In this document: piece after piece, positions 1 through 8,280 of the stretch
Layout: every line of letters starts with the position of its first letter
Numbering within the stretch: position 1 is the stretch's first letter
Position numbers and translations under genes: made by a program
The notes under the pieces: model-generated
What the model saw: the letters and a program-made list of their open reading frames with translations, nothing else
Databases searched by the model: none
What the model was told of the DNA's origin: nothing
NCBI GenBank assembly: GCA_017434775.1
Contig: JAFSGG010000066.1
Span: 1-56,144 of the forward strand
Source of the DNA: Clostridia bacterium
Lineage (GTDB): Bacteria; Bacillota; Clostridia; Christensenellales; Aristaeellaceae
Reading direction: 5' to 3'
DNA length: 56,144 nucleotides

Positions 1-1409
1 CCAACGTGAAGGTCGTGGACGACCTGACCGGCGATGAATGGCTGATCGAAACCCTGAACGTGGGCGAAACCAAGGAATTCGAAGCCACCTACACCGTAAC
101 TTCCGACGACATCCTCAAGGGCGTTGTAGTGAACAGCGTGACGGGCAAGGGCGATCCGATCCCGGATCCCGATCCCGACAAGCCGCCGCACACCCCCGAA
201 GACGATGACGATGAAGACGATCCCACGGATCCCATCGACACGACCATGACGGTTGTGAAGATTTCCGATAAGCAGGGTCAGAAGGTTGCTTTGAACGAAA
301 CCATTCATTACACCATCACGGTTACCAACGAAGGTAACGTGCCGTTCACCAATGTGGAAGTGGTTGACGAACTGACCGGCGATAAGTGGCTGATCGAAAC
401 CCTGAATGTGGGTGAAACCAAGAACTTTACCGCCGAATATGTGGTCACCTCTGATGACATCCTGGCCGGCTATGTGCTCAACAGCGTCACGGCGAAGGGC
501 GATCCGATCCCGGATCCCGATCCTGACGTGCCGCCGCACACCCCCGAAGATGATGATGACGAAGAAGACGATCCGGAAGATGTGAATGCTACGCTGAACA
601 TCGAAAAGGTTGCCAACTTCCATGGCAAGGCCACCATTGATGAACTGATTGACTACCAGATCACGGTAACCAACGAAGGTAACGTTCCCATGTACAATGT
701 GGTGGTTGAAGACAAACTGGCTAAGCTCCATGAAGTGATTAAAGTGCTGAATGTGGGCGAAACCGTGAACTTCACCGCTTATGTACGTGTGACGGAAGAA
801 CATGTGGAAGCTGGGCATGTGATGAACGTGGCTACTGCCAAGGCTGACCCGATCATCGATCCCAACAATCCTGAAACACCCATCATCCCCGAAGACAAGG
901 ACGAAGAAGACGTACGGACTGAAAAGACCTGGTTCCGCGTGACTGTGCGCTACTGGTATGACGAGGTAGGCGGCAAAAAGGCTGCTCCCGAATTCAAGGC
1001 AGACTACTTCACCGGCGAATCCTACCACGTGACCAGCCCGAGAGTCTCCGGTTACACGCCTGATATCAGCGTTGTCAAGGGTGTGATGGACAAGGCGGAT
1101 GTGGTATACGACGTCATCTATACCGCAAACGAATACAAGCTGACGATTCATTACATCTATGAAAATGGCGAAACGGCAGCACCCGATTTCTCCGATGCTC
1201 TCAAGGCTGGCGAGAAGTACGAAGTAGAATCCCCCGTATTGGAAGGCTACCGGACCAAAGATAAGGTTGTGAAGGGTCAGATGCCTGCCTACGATGTGAC
1301 GGTGACCGTTATTTACAAGAAGAGCGGCAATTACATCATCATTGAAGATTATGATATGCCTCTGGGTCTTGGTAACGTGAACCTGAACGCCGGTGAATGC
1401 TTCGAATAA
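1..1409 (+). CDS. Repeat-containing surface protein, C-terminal part
   Basis: The 5' end lies outside the window; the reading frame is already open at base 3. The visible 468 residues hold about two and a half tandem units of roughly 116 residues, each a beta-rich DUF11-like adhesin domain (motifs such as ITVTNEGNVP and LNVGET) followed by a proline/aspartate linker. The linkers (DPIPDPDPD, then a run of D/E) occur near 150-230 and 500-575 and are almost identical in DNA. From about 900 two MucBP-like units follow (VRYWYDEVGGKKAAPEF and IHYIYENGETAAPDF). The protein ends in a short tail, EDYDMPLGLGNVNLNAGECF plus E, with no LPxTG motif, hydrophobic segment or basic tail. The family resemblance suggests an extracellular adhesin or stalk; how it is anchored is unknown. 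Confidence 0.8.
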   Translation, partial: NVKVVDDLTGDEWLIETLNVGETKEFEATYTVTSDDILKGVVVNSVTGKGDPIPDPDPDKPPHTPEDDDDEDDPTDPIDTTMTVVKISDKQGQKVALNETIHYTITVTNEGNVPFTNVEVVDELTGDKWLIETLNVGETKNFTAEYVVTSDDILAGYVLNSVTAKGDPIPDPDPDVPPHTPEDDDDEEDDPEDVNATLNIEKVANFHGKATIDELIDYQITVTNEGNVPMYNVVVEDKLAKLHEVIKVLNVGETVNFTAYVRVTEEHVEAGHVMNVATAKADPIIDPNNPETPIIPEDKDEEDVRTEKTWFRVTVRYWYDEVGGKKAAPEFKADYFTGESYHVTSPRVSGYTPDISVVKGVMDKADVVYDVIYTANEYKLTIHYIYENGETAAPDFSDALKAGEKYEVESPVLEGYRTKDKVVKGQMPAYDVTVTVIYKKSGNYIIIEDYDMPLGLGNVNLNAGECFE

Positions 1410-1447
1410 AACAAAAGATGGAATGTAACCGATCAAAAGGTTACGCC

Positions 1448-1477
1448 GCCCGGCATGTGTAACCGCACATGCCGGGC
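1448..1477 (+). terminator. Hairpin after surface-protein gene
   Basis: A perfect 12-bp stem (GCCCGGCATGTG at 1448-1459 with its complement at 1466-1477, 6-nt loop) lies 38 bases after the stop codon. There is no clean T-run behind it, so it may be a weak terminator or an mRNA 3'-end stabiliser. Confidence 0.5.
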
Positions 1478-1530
1478 ATTCCGGATTTTCGACCTCTGTC
1501 GGGCGTTTTGTCCGTTACGAAAGGATGATT

Positions 1531-3522
1531 ATGAAGATGAAAAAGTGGGTGGCGTTGCTTCTGGCCCTGCTGATGACCCTGTGTCAGGCAGCTGCCTTGG
1601 CAGAAAACCTGGAAACGGATGATTACAATCATCTGGTGGTGGGGAACACCACCGCATTCAACGGAAATTTTTCCACCAACATGTGGGGAAATAATACGGC
1701 GGACCTGGACGTGGAACATTTGCTGTTCGGTTACAATCTTGTGTTATGGGAACATGATCAAGGTTACTTTACGGTAGACCCCACGGTGGTTACCGGCATC
1801 CTGGTTTATGATGATGAACTGGGGAACCGTACGTATAGCCTGGTGTTGGCGGAAGATTTGTACTACACAGACGGAACGCAGATTACGGCCTGGGACTATG
1901 CTTTCACCGTGCTGCTTTCCGTGGCTGATGAAATCAAGGAAATTGGCGGCAATACGGATGCCTTCGGTTCCATCCTGGGTATGGACGCCTACAAAAATGG
2001 GGAAGTGGACGTATTGCCCGGCGTGCGCGTGACGGGAGATTTCATGATCTCTTTCACCATCGATGCTGCCAGCCGGCCTTTCTTCTATGAAATGGGTCTG
2101 CTGCGGTGCCTGCCGCTGCCCATCCATGTGATCGCTCCCGGATGCAGTGTGAAGGATGATGGTCAGGGTATCTATCTGGATAAGAGCGCCGGAACCTTTA
2201 CGGCAGATGCACTGAGCAAAACCATGCTGGACCCCGAAACGGGCTTTGTGTTCAATCCCAAGGTGACCAGCGGCCCCTATAAGCTGATTTCCTTTGACGG
2301 CAATACTGTGGAATTCGAAATCAACGAATACTACAAGGGCAACGCTTACGGCGTTGTGCCCACCATTCCTTACCTGACCTATACCACGGTTTCCAACGAA
2401 ACCATGATGGATCAGCTGGCGGATGGTGAAATAGACCTGATCAATAAAGTGGTCAATGCAGATAGCATCATGGCCGGTATTACACTGGTGGGTCAGGATC
2501 AGGCGCGGATGGCAAGCTATGCCCGTGTTGGCCTGAGCATGATGAGCTTTAACTGTGAAAAGGCTACTGTAAAGAATGTAGCTGTACGCCAGGCCATGGC
2601 TTATTGTCTGGATAAGGATGCGTTAGTCAGCAGTTATGTAGGCGATTTCGGCCTGCGTGTGGATGGCTATTACGGTATCGGCCAGTGGATGTATCAGGTG
2701 CTGACCGGCGCTATTGAACCGCCCATGGAAGAACCGGATGAAAACGCCACGGCAGCAGAAAAGAAAGCCTACGAAGAAAATCTGCTGGCCTGGGAAGAAA
2801 TCACCATGGAAAACATCCCGGTGTATAATCTGGATGTGGACCGGGCAAACCAGCTGCTGGATTACGACGGATGGACGCTGAACCGCGAAGGCACGACCTA
2901 CCGTGCCGGTGTGGATGACGTGCGCTGTGCCATGATCGATGGTGAACTGGTGGCTCTGGATCTGGTGATGATCTATCCCGAAGGCAACACCATTGCCCAG
3001 GCATTGGAAACGACCTTTGTGGCCAACCTGGGTCAGGCGGGGATCAAGCTGACGCTGGTGCCTGTTCCCATGGAAGAATTGCTGCGGCAGTATTACCGTT
3101 TTGACGAACGGGATTGCGATATGATTTACCTGGCCACCAATTTCAGCGAAGTGTTTGATCCTACGCTGACCTATGCGCCGGTGGATGGCATCAACAGCAA
3201 TTATTCCCATCTGGAAGACACCAAGCTTTACGAACTGGCGCTGGATATGGCCATGACCGAACCCGGCGACGTCCTGACCTACTGCCAGAAGTGGGTAGTG
3301 TTCCAGGAATACTGGGCACAGGTGCTGCCCGCCATTCCCGTGTATTCCAATGCTTACTTTGATTTCCATACGCCGCTGCTGCAGGAATACCACATCGATT
3401 CCACGGCCACTTGGGGGCAGGCGATTGTGGAAGCCTATCTGGGCGACCCTGCTATTGAGGATGAAGAAATCATCGATGGCGAAGAAGACTTTGAAGAAGG
3501 CGGCATTATCATTATCGATTAA
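1531..3522 (+). CDS. ABC transporter solute-binding protein, family 5 (peptide/nickel type)
   Basis: This is a 663-residue exported binding protein of the SBP_bac_5 (OppA/DppA/NikA) type, which captures a ligand, usually an oligopeptide, for an ABC importer. The start at 1531 gives a 5-base gap to AAAGGA; an ATG at 1525 overlaps that site. The N-terminus MKMKKWVALLLALLMTLC... is a Sec signal peptide with likely cleavage after AALA; the Cys is not in a good lipobox. Family hallmarks include LAEDLYYTDGTQITAWDYAF near residue 110 and ASYARVGLSMMSFNCEKATV near 330. The C-terminus is strongly acidic (IEDEEIIDGEEDFEEGG). No permease or ATPase genes are adjacent, so its transporter partner is elsewhere or this is an orphan receptor. 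Ligand unknown. Confidence 0.85.
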   Translation: MKMKKWVALLLALLMTLCQAAALAENLETDDYNHLVVGNTTAFNGNFSTNMWGNNTADLDVEHLLFGYNLVLWEHDQGYFTVDPTVVTGILVYDDELGNRTYSLVLAEDLYYTDGTQITAWDYAFTVLLSVADEIKEIGGNTDAFGSILGMDAYKNGEVDVLPGVRVTGDFMISFTIDAASRPFFYEMGLLRCLPLPIHVIAPGCSVKDDGQGIYLDKSAGTFTADALSKTMLDPETGFVFNPKVTSGPYKLISFDGNTVEFEINEYYKGNAYGVVPTIPYLTYTTVSNETMMDQLADGEIDLINKVVNADSIMAGITLVGQDQARMASYARVGLSMMSFNCEKATVKNVAVRQAMAYCLDKDALVSSYVGDFGLRVDGYYGIGQWMYQVLTGAIEPPMEEPDENATAAEKKAYEENLLAWEEITMENIPVYNLDVDRANQLLDYDGWTLNREGTTYRAGVDDVRCAMIDGELVALDLVMIYPEGNTIAQALETTFVANLGQAGIKLTLVPVPMEELLRQYYRFDERDCDMIYLATNFSEVFDPTLTYAPVDGINSNYSHLEDTKLYELALDMAMTEPGDVLTYCQKWVVFQEYWAQVLPAIPVYSNAYFDFHTPLLQEYHIDSTATWGQAIVEAYLGDPAIEDEEIIDGEEDFEEGGIIIID

Positions 3523-3561
3523 TGTGCCCGAAAGCTGCCGTATGGCAGTTGTATACAACAA

Positions 3562-3602
3562 AAAAGCCAAACTGCTTCATGCAGCTTGGCTTTTTGTTTT
3601 CT
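3562..3602 (+). terminator. Rho-independent terminator after solute-binding protein gene
   Basis: Stem AAGCCAA(A)CTGC with its complement GCAG(C)TTGGCTT around a TTCAT loop, followed by TTTTTGTTTT. The A-run on the 5' side means it could also serve the convergent minus-strand gene. Confidence 0.8.
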
Positions 3603-3639
3603 ATCAATCGTGAATGAAAAAATGGCAGGATGGGCGGGC

Positions 3640-4125
3640 TTATTTCAGGTTCTTTTCCATAGAGCCGATGGTAAAAGGGAATGCAGCGGATTTTTTCGTA
3701 CCCGTATGGAGAAAGCCCAGCGATTCATACCATTTTCGAAGGATTTTGTTTTCTTCAACAATCCCTATTTTCATTTTTTCGCAGCCCAATGTTCTGGCGA
3801 CGTCAAAGCAGTGGTGTATGAGCCGCTTGCCGATGCCTTTGTGCCGGCAGGAGGGCAGCACACAAAGGTTATTCAGCTCGCATTCCTTGTGTTCCAGCAC
3901 GAGCAGGGAGTAATATCCGATAATTTTTTCATCCTCACACCAGGCATACATGGGCCTGTGCTCGCCATACATATGCCATTTCAGCCGGTCTGCCGTTGTG
4001 GCAAAGGCGGTAAAGCGCGGCGCATTCTGCGGTGTAAAGCCCAGGGCATCCGCAACCGTGCCAAAGCTTTCTTGGATGACCTGAACGCATGCATCAATGT
4101 CCTTTTCGCGCACTTGCCGGATCAT
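3640..4125 (-). CDS. GNAT family N-acetyltransferase
   Basis: A 161-residue protein that fills one GNAT domain, the fold that transfers an acetyl group from acetyl-CoA to an amine. The acetyl-CoA-binding stretch is LCVLPSCRHKGIGKRLIHHCFDVA near residues 95-118 (R/Q-x-x-G-x-G/A form: RHKGIG), and the C-terminal N-x-x-x-x-x-Y-x-x-x-G-F motif (ENKILRKWYESLGF) is present near 130-145. A GAGG-type site precedes the ATG. It is transcribed alone, convergent with the upstream binding-protein gene and divergent from trpS. The substrate cannot be read from the sequence. Confidence 0.85.
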   Translation of the reverse strand: MIRQVREKDIDACVQVIQESFGTVADALGFTPQNAPRFTAFATTADRLKWHMYGEHRPMYAWCEDEKIIGYYSLLVLEHKECELNNLCVLPSCRHKGIGKRLIHHCFDVARTLGCEKMKIGIVEENKILRKWYESLGFLHTGTKKSAAFPFTIGSMEKNLK

Positions 4126-4354
4126 TTCCCAAACACCTCGCTTCTTTCAAGAATGGTATTATGCTATCACAGGCCTGGGAAATGCACAAGAGAAGATACA
4201 GCAAAAAAGCATAGGAGCAGACGAAAAGGAAAGAAAAGAAGATACACAAGCAGCCGGAGGGCAGCGGATGAGGAAGCGACCTGCGGAGTGCAAACAGCCG
4301 GGCGTAATAGCCGTTTTTTTCGTGTACGCCTGCCCATTTCGCTTTTTTCCATTC

Positions 4355-4383
4355 TTTACATCCGACGGGAAAAATGCTATAAT
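4355..4383 (+). promoter_or_regulatory. Sigma-A promoter of trpS
   Basis: TTTACA at 4355-4360, 17-bp spacer, TATAAT at 4378-4383; the trpS start codon is 34 bases downstream. The preceding spacer from 4126 is purine-rich and shows no other recognisable signal. Confidence 0.8.
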
Positions 4384-4417
4384 CTGAGGCAGAACAACAG
4401 AAGGGAATGAACCGACC

Positions 4418-5419
4418 ATGGAACAGAATGAAAAGCGGAAAGTCGTTTATTCGGGCATTCAGCCCTCCGGCAATATTACTCTGGGCAATTATATTGGCGC
4501 ACTGCGCAATTTTTCTTCCTTCCCGGATGCGGATTGCCTGTACTGTGTGGTGGATATGCACACCCTGACTGTGCGGCAGAACCCGGCGGATTTGCGCAAG
4601 CGTACGGCTTCTCTGGCTGCTTTGTACATTGCCTGCGGCCTGAATCCGGAAGAAAACATCATTTATTGCCAGAGCCATGTGCCTGCCCATGCGGAACTGG
4701 CCTGGATTCTGAATTGCTTTACTTACATGGGTGAACTGAACCGCATGACTCAGTTCAAGGATAAATCTGCCAAGCATGCGGATAACATCAACGCCGGCTT
4801 GTTTACCTACCCTGTGTTGATGGCCAGCGATATTCTTCTGTACCAGACCAATATTGTGCCCGTGGGTGTGGACCAGAAGCAGCATGTGGAAATCTGCCGG
4901 GATATCGCCCAGCGTTTCAACGGTATTTACGGCGATGTGTTTACCATTCCCGAACCCTATATCCGCAAGGCGTCCGCCAAGATCATGAGCCTGACGGAAC
5001 CCACCCGGAAGATGAGCAAATCCGATCCCGAAGACACCTTCATTGCCCTGCTGGATAAGCCGGAAGATATTCGCCGGAAGATCAAGCGTGCCGTGACGGA
5101 CAGCGACGGTGAAATCCGCTACGATCCGGAAAACAAGCCCGGCGTTTCCAACCTGCTCACCATTCTGGCAGCGCTCAAGGATCAGGCTCCCGAAGAAGCT
5201 GCCGCCGGCCTGCAGGGCCTGGGTTACGGTGCCCTGAAGGAAGCCGTGACGGATGCTGTGATCACGGAATTTGCGCCCATCCAGCAGCGTTACAATGAAA
5301 TTCTGGCCGATAAGGAAGGCCTCAATGCCGTGCTGCGCCAGAATGCGGAAAAGGCTGATTATCTGGCCCGTAAGACCCTGCGCAAGGTGTACAAGAAGGT
5401 TGGCCTGTACCAACTGTAA
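4418..5419 (+). CDS. trpS: Tryptophanyl-tRNA synthetase
   Basis: A class I aminoacyl-tRNA synthetase of 333 residues, the normal bacterial length, that charges tRNA-Trp with tryptophan using ATP. The N-terminus GIQPSGNITLGNYIGAL carries the class I HIGH-equivalent (here TLGN), and KMSKSDPEDTF near residue 200 is the KMSKS signature. TrpRS-specific segments are visible: DCLYCVVDMHTLTV, GVDQKQHVEICRDIA and the C-terminal VLRQNAEKADYLARKTLRKVY. The gene has its own promoter and an AGAAGGGA site about 11 bases before the ATG. No T-box-like leader is evident in the short 5' region. Confidence 0.97.
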   Translation: MEQNEKRKVVYSGIQPSGNITLGNYIGALRNFSSFPDADCLYCVVDMHTLTVRQNPADLRKRTASLAALYIACGLNPEENIIYCQSHVPAHAELAWILNCFTYMGELNRMTQFKDKSAKHADNINAGLFTYPVLMASDILLYQTNIVPVGVDQKQHVEICRDIAQRFNGIYGDVFTIPEPYIRKASAKIMSLTEPTRKMSKSDPEDTFIALLDKPEDIRRKIKRAVTDSDGEIRYDPENKPGVSNLLTILAALKDQAPEEAAAGLQGLGYGALKEAVTDAVITEFAPIQQRYNEILADKEGLNAVLRQNAEKADYLARKTLRKVYKKVGLYQL

Positions 5420-5452
5420 CCCCCGCTTCCAAACCGAAGGAGGGCAATAAAA

Positions 5453-6916
5453 ATGAAAATGATCTGGACGTGCGAAGGAAAGCCCAAGGCCGTTGTGCAG
5501 ATTCTGCATGGTATGGCAGAGCACATAGGTCGTTATGAACGCATGGCAAAAGCGCTGAATGAAAAAGGCTTTGTTGTGGTGGGCCGGGATCACCGGGGCC
5601 ATGGCAAGGATGCGGTCAGGCTTGGCTATTTTGCCGAAAAGGACGGCTGGCAGCGGATTTTACAGGACGCCCATGATCTGATGAACCAAACGAAAAAGGC
5701 GTATCCTCATACGCCTTATTTCTTATTGGGTCATAGCATGGGCAGTTTTCTGGCCAGGGAATTTGCCCTGAAATTTTCGGACGAACTGGATGGGCTGATT
5801 CTATCCGGCACGGGGTATTACCCCAAAGCCCTGACCGTGGCCGGGAAAACAGTAGCCAGCCTGGTGCGCAAAACAAAGCCCAGCAAGCTGGTGGATAAGA
5901 TGGCTTTCAGCGGAAACAACAAGCCCTTTGCACCGGCCCGGACGCCCTTTGATTGGCTGAGCCGGGATGAAAAAGAAGTGGATAAGTATGTGGCGGACCC
6001 CTTGTGCGGCTTCATGTTCACAGGGAAAGCCTATGCGGATTTCTTTGGCGGGCTTTGTGCCCTGACGGATGAGAAGCGCCTTGCCGGTATGAAGAAAGAT
6101 TTGCCGGTGTATTTTCTTTCCGGGGATCATGATCCCGTAGGCCAGATGGGCGAAGGGGTGAAAAAGGTGGCGGATGATTTCCGCAAGGCCGGCATGCAGG
6201 ATGTGACGGTGAAGCTGTACCCGGATGCCCGGCATGAACTTTTCAATGAAACGAACCGGGATGAAGTGGATGTGGATCTGGCAGCGTGGCTGGAAGCTGC
6301 TTTGGATAAGTCGTTTGGAAGCCGTGTGGTGAGCCGTGCCAAAGCTTTTGAACGTATTGCCTGGCAGGGCCGGGAAGAAAACCGTTTTCACGGCGAGGAT
6401 GAAATGGGTTTTCGTGTGGATACCCCGGATAAAGAATATACGCAGAGTGCCTATCCCTGCGCCTGGTGGCAGGTGGGCAAGGAAAATAGGGGCATGCCTT
6501 ACTGCTGGGGTGGCTGGAGCGATGAACAGCAGTTTCTGGACGGACTGGCAGAAGGAAAATACGCCGGCAACGTGCCGGATGAGAGGCCGAAGGTGATCAG
6601 CCGTGCCTGTGTGGGCATGGATTGCTCCGGTTTGGTCAGTGTATGCTGGCAGTTACCAAAGAAATTGTCCACCCGGGATCTGGCGGCCTTGTGCGATGAA
6701 ATTGTGTATGATGCTTTGCAGCCTGGCGATATTTTGCTGAAAGCCGGAAGCCATGTGATGTTTTATTCCGCCCAAACAGGGGAAGATACTTTTGAAGTGG
6801 TGGAAAGCACACGGTACACCGGCAAAGTGGTCTGCAGGGAACGCAGCGCATTTGCCCTCCGGGAAGATGGTTATTTGGCGTATCGCCTGAAGAAGGAAAA
6901 CAAAACTTTTGCATGA
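5453..6916 (+). CDS. Alpha/beta hydrolase fused to NlpC/P60-like domain
   Basis: One uninterrupted 487-residue frame with two enzymes. Residues 1-285 are a monoglyceride-lipase-like (S33) alpha/beta hydrolase: oxyanion segment ILHGMAEHIGRY (17-28), DHRGHG (46-51), nucleophile elbow GHSMG with Ser95, Asp227 in SGDHDPVG and His261 in DARHELF complete the triad. Residues 330-480 look like an NlpC/P60 cysteine peptidase or amidase: PYCWGG (349-354), catalytic Cys391 in GMDCSGLVS, QPGDILL (423-429) and His434 in AGSHVMFY. There is no signal peptide, which is odd for a wall-lytic NlpC/P60 domain, so it may act on an intracellular amide or ester. AAGGAGGG lies 8 bases before the ATG, 33 bases after trpS. 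It starts the tightly packed run through 11471. Confidence 0.85.
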   Translation: MKMIWTCEGKPKAVVQILHGMAEHIGRYERMAKALNEKGFVVVGRDHRGHGKDAVRLGYFAEKDGWQRILQDAHDLMNQTKKAYPHTPYFLLGHSMGSFLAREFALKFSDELDGLILSGTGYYPKALTVAGKTVASLVRKTKPSKLVDKMAFSGNNKPFAPARTPFDWLSRDEKEVDKYVADPLCGFMFTGKAYADFFGGLCALTDEKRLAGMKKDLPVYFLSGDHDPVGQMGEGVKKVADDFRKAGMQDVTVKLYPDARHELFNETNRDEVDVDLAAWLEAALDKSFGSRVVSRAKAFERIAWQGREENRFHGEDEMGFRVDTPDKEYTQSAYPCAWWQVGKENRGMPYCWGGWSDEQQFLDGLAEGKYAGNVPDERPKVISRACVGMDCSGLVSVCWQLPKKLSTRDLAALCDEIVYDALQPGDILLKAGSHVMFYSAQTGEDTFEVVESTRYTGKVVCRERSAFALREDGYLAYRLKKENKTFA

Positions 6917-6947
6917 CGGAACTTTTCGGTAAAGGAAGGTGCAGAAA

Positions 6948-7904
6948 ATGATGAAAACGTACCCCGGTGATATTACCATGGTGCATGGCATCAAAGTGGG
7001 CCATGCGGAAAGCCAGACAGCCCGCACCGGCGTGACGGTGGTTATGTGCCGGGATGAAGGGGCTATCGGCGGCGTATCCGTCCGCGGGGCGGCACCCGGC
7101 ACCCGGGAAACGGATTTGCTCAAGCCCGGCAATCTGGTGGAAAATGTGAATGCTGTGGTGCTTTCCGGCGGCAGCGCCTTTGGGCTGGATGCGGCCGGCG
7201 GCGTGATGCGCTATCTGGAAAGCGTGGGCATCGGCATGGATATGGGCGTGGCCCGCGTGCCCATTGTACCGGCGGCAGTGTTGTATGATCTGGGGGTTGG
7301 TGATCCCCATGTGCGGCCGGATGCTGCCATGGGCCGGGCGGCCTGCATGAATGCAGCCAAGGGCATGGCGCAGGGCCGGGTGGGTGCCGGCACCGGTGCT
7401 ACGGTGGGCAAACTGATTCCTTCTGCTCAGCCTCAGGACAGTGGTATCGGCTCCGCTTCCATCACCCTGCCCGAAGGTGTGACCATCGGCGCAGTGGTGG
7501 CTGTGAATGCCGTGGGTGATGTATACCACCCCGAAACCGGCAAGGTGATCGGCTGTGCCCATATGCCGGATGGTACCCCGGTACATGCGGAAGGGCTTTT
7601 GTATGGCCAGGCACCGGCGCCCCAGCAGATTCGCATTCCGGCGCCGGGAAGCAATACCACCATCGGTGTGGTGGCGGTGGACTGCAAACTGACCAAGGAA
7701 CAGGCCAATCGTCTGGCGGATGTGGCCCATGACGGCCTGGCCCGCACCATAAGGCCTGTGCACACCCAGATGGACGGGGATACCATGTTTGCCCTGGCCA
7801 CCGGCAAAACGGACAATCAGGTAAACTTTGTGAAGCTCTGCGCCGCAGCGGCGGAAGTAACAGCCCGGGCCATTGCCAACGCGCTGCTCTTTTCCCAGCT
7901 ATGA
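6948..7904 (+). CDS. P1 family (DmpA/NylC-like) self-cleaving peptidase
   Basis: A 318-residue N-terminal-nucleophile hydrolase of peptidase family P1 (DmpA/BapA/NylC relatives: D-aminopeptidases, beta-peptidases, 6-aminohexanoate oligomer hydrolases). Seen: KVGHAESQTARTGVTVV near residues 16-32, VLSGGSAFGLDAAGGV (71-86), GRVGAGTGATVGKL (143-156) and the likely autocleavage site Asn236-Thr237 in SNTTIGVVAVD, which would free Thr237 as nucleophile. The ATG at 6948 is preferred because an upstream GTG at 6939 overlaps the AAAGGAAGG site. The stop overlaps the acpS start by 4 bases (ATGA), so translation is probably coupled. Natural substrate unknown. Confidence 0.88.
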   Translation: MMKTYPGDITMVHGIKVGHAESQTARTGVTVVMCRDEGAIGGVSVRGAAPGTRETDLLKPGNLVENVNAVVLSGGSAFGLDAAGGVMRYLESVGIGMDMGVARVPIVPAAVLYDLGVGDPHVRPDAAMGRAACMNAAKGMAQGRVGAGTGATVGKLIPSAQPQDSGIGSASITLPEGVTIGAVVAVNAVGDVYHPETGKVIGCAHMPDGTPVHAEGLLYGQAPAPQQIRIPAPGSNTTIGVVAVDCKLTKEQANRLADVAHDGLARTIRPVHTQMDGDTMFALATGKTDNQVNFVKLCAAAAEVTARAIANALLFSQL

Positions 7905-8278
7905 TTGTGGGCGTGGGCATTGATGTGTGCGACATTGCACGCATGGAGGAATTGCTGAAAGACGGGCGTTTTCTGGCCCGTTTTTTCAGCATGGAAGAAC
8001 AGGAATACATTGAGAATAAGGGCAGGGGGACGGCACAGACCATGGCCGGCATTTTTGCGGCCAAGGAAGCGCTGGTGAAGGCGCTGGGCACCGGGTTCAC
8101 TGAAGGGCAGCTTTGTGATATTTGTGTGCTGCATGATAAAAACGGCGCACCCTATTATGACCTGCGGGGCGGCTATGCCCAGCATGCAGCCCAGCGGCAG
8201 ATCACCAATCTGCACCTGTCCATCTCCCACGACGGCGGCGTGGCGGCAGCCATTGCCATTGCCGAAAGGAATGTGTGA
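7901..8278 (+). CDS. acpS: Holo-[acyl-carrier-protein] synthase
   Basis: A 125-residue AcpS-type phosphopantetheinyl transferase that moves 4'-phosphopantetheine from CoA to a serine of apo-ACP and so activates fatty-acid synthesis. The magnesium-binding N-terminus IVGVGIDVCDIARM and the second signature GIFAAKEALVKALG near residue 50 are intact; length is normal. It overlaps the preceding P1 peptidase by 4 bases and sits directly before nnr; acpS next to nnr is a recurrent bacterial arrangement. Confidence 0.95.
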   Translation: MIVGVGIDVCDIARMEELLKDGRFLARFFSMEEQEYIENKGRGTAQTMAGIFAAKEALVKALGTGFTEGQLCDICVLHDKNGAPYYDLRGGYAQHAAQRQITNLHLSISHDGGVAAAIAIAERNV

Positions 8279-8280
8279 AC

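Noticed and set aside
1441-1719. Minus-strand ORF at the hairpin after the surface protein
   Set aside because: It overlaps the signal peptide of the binding protein and has low-complexity shadow composition.
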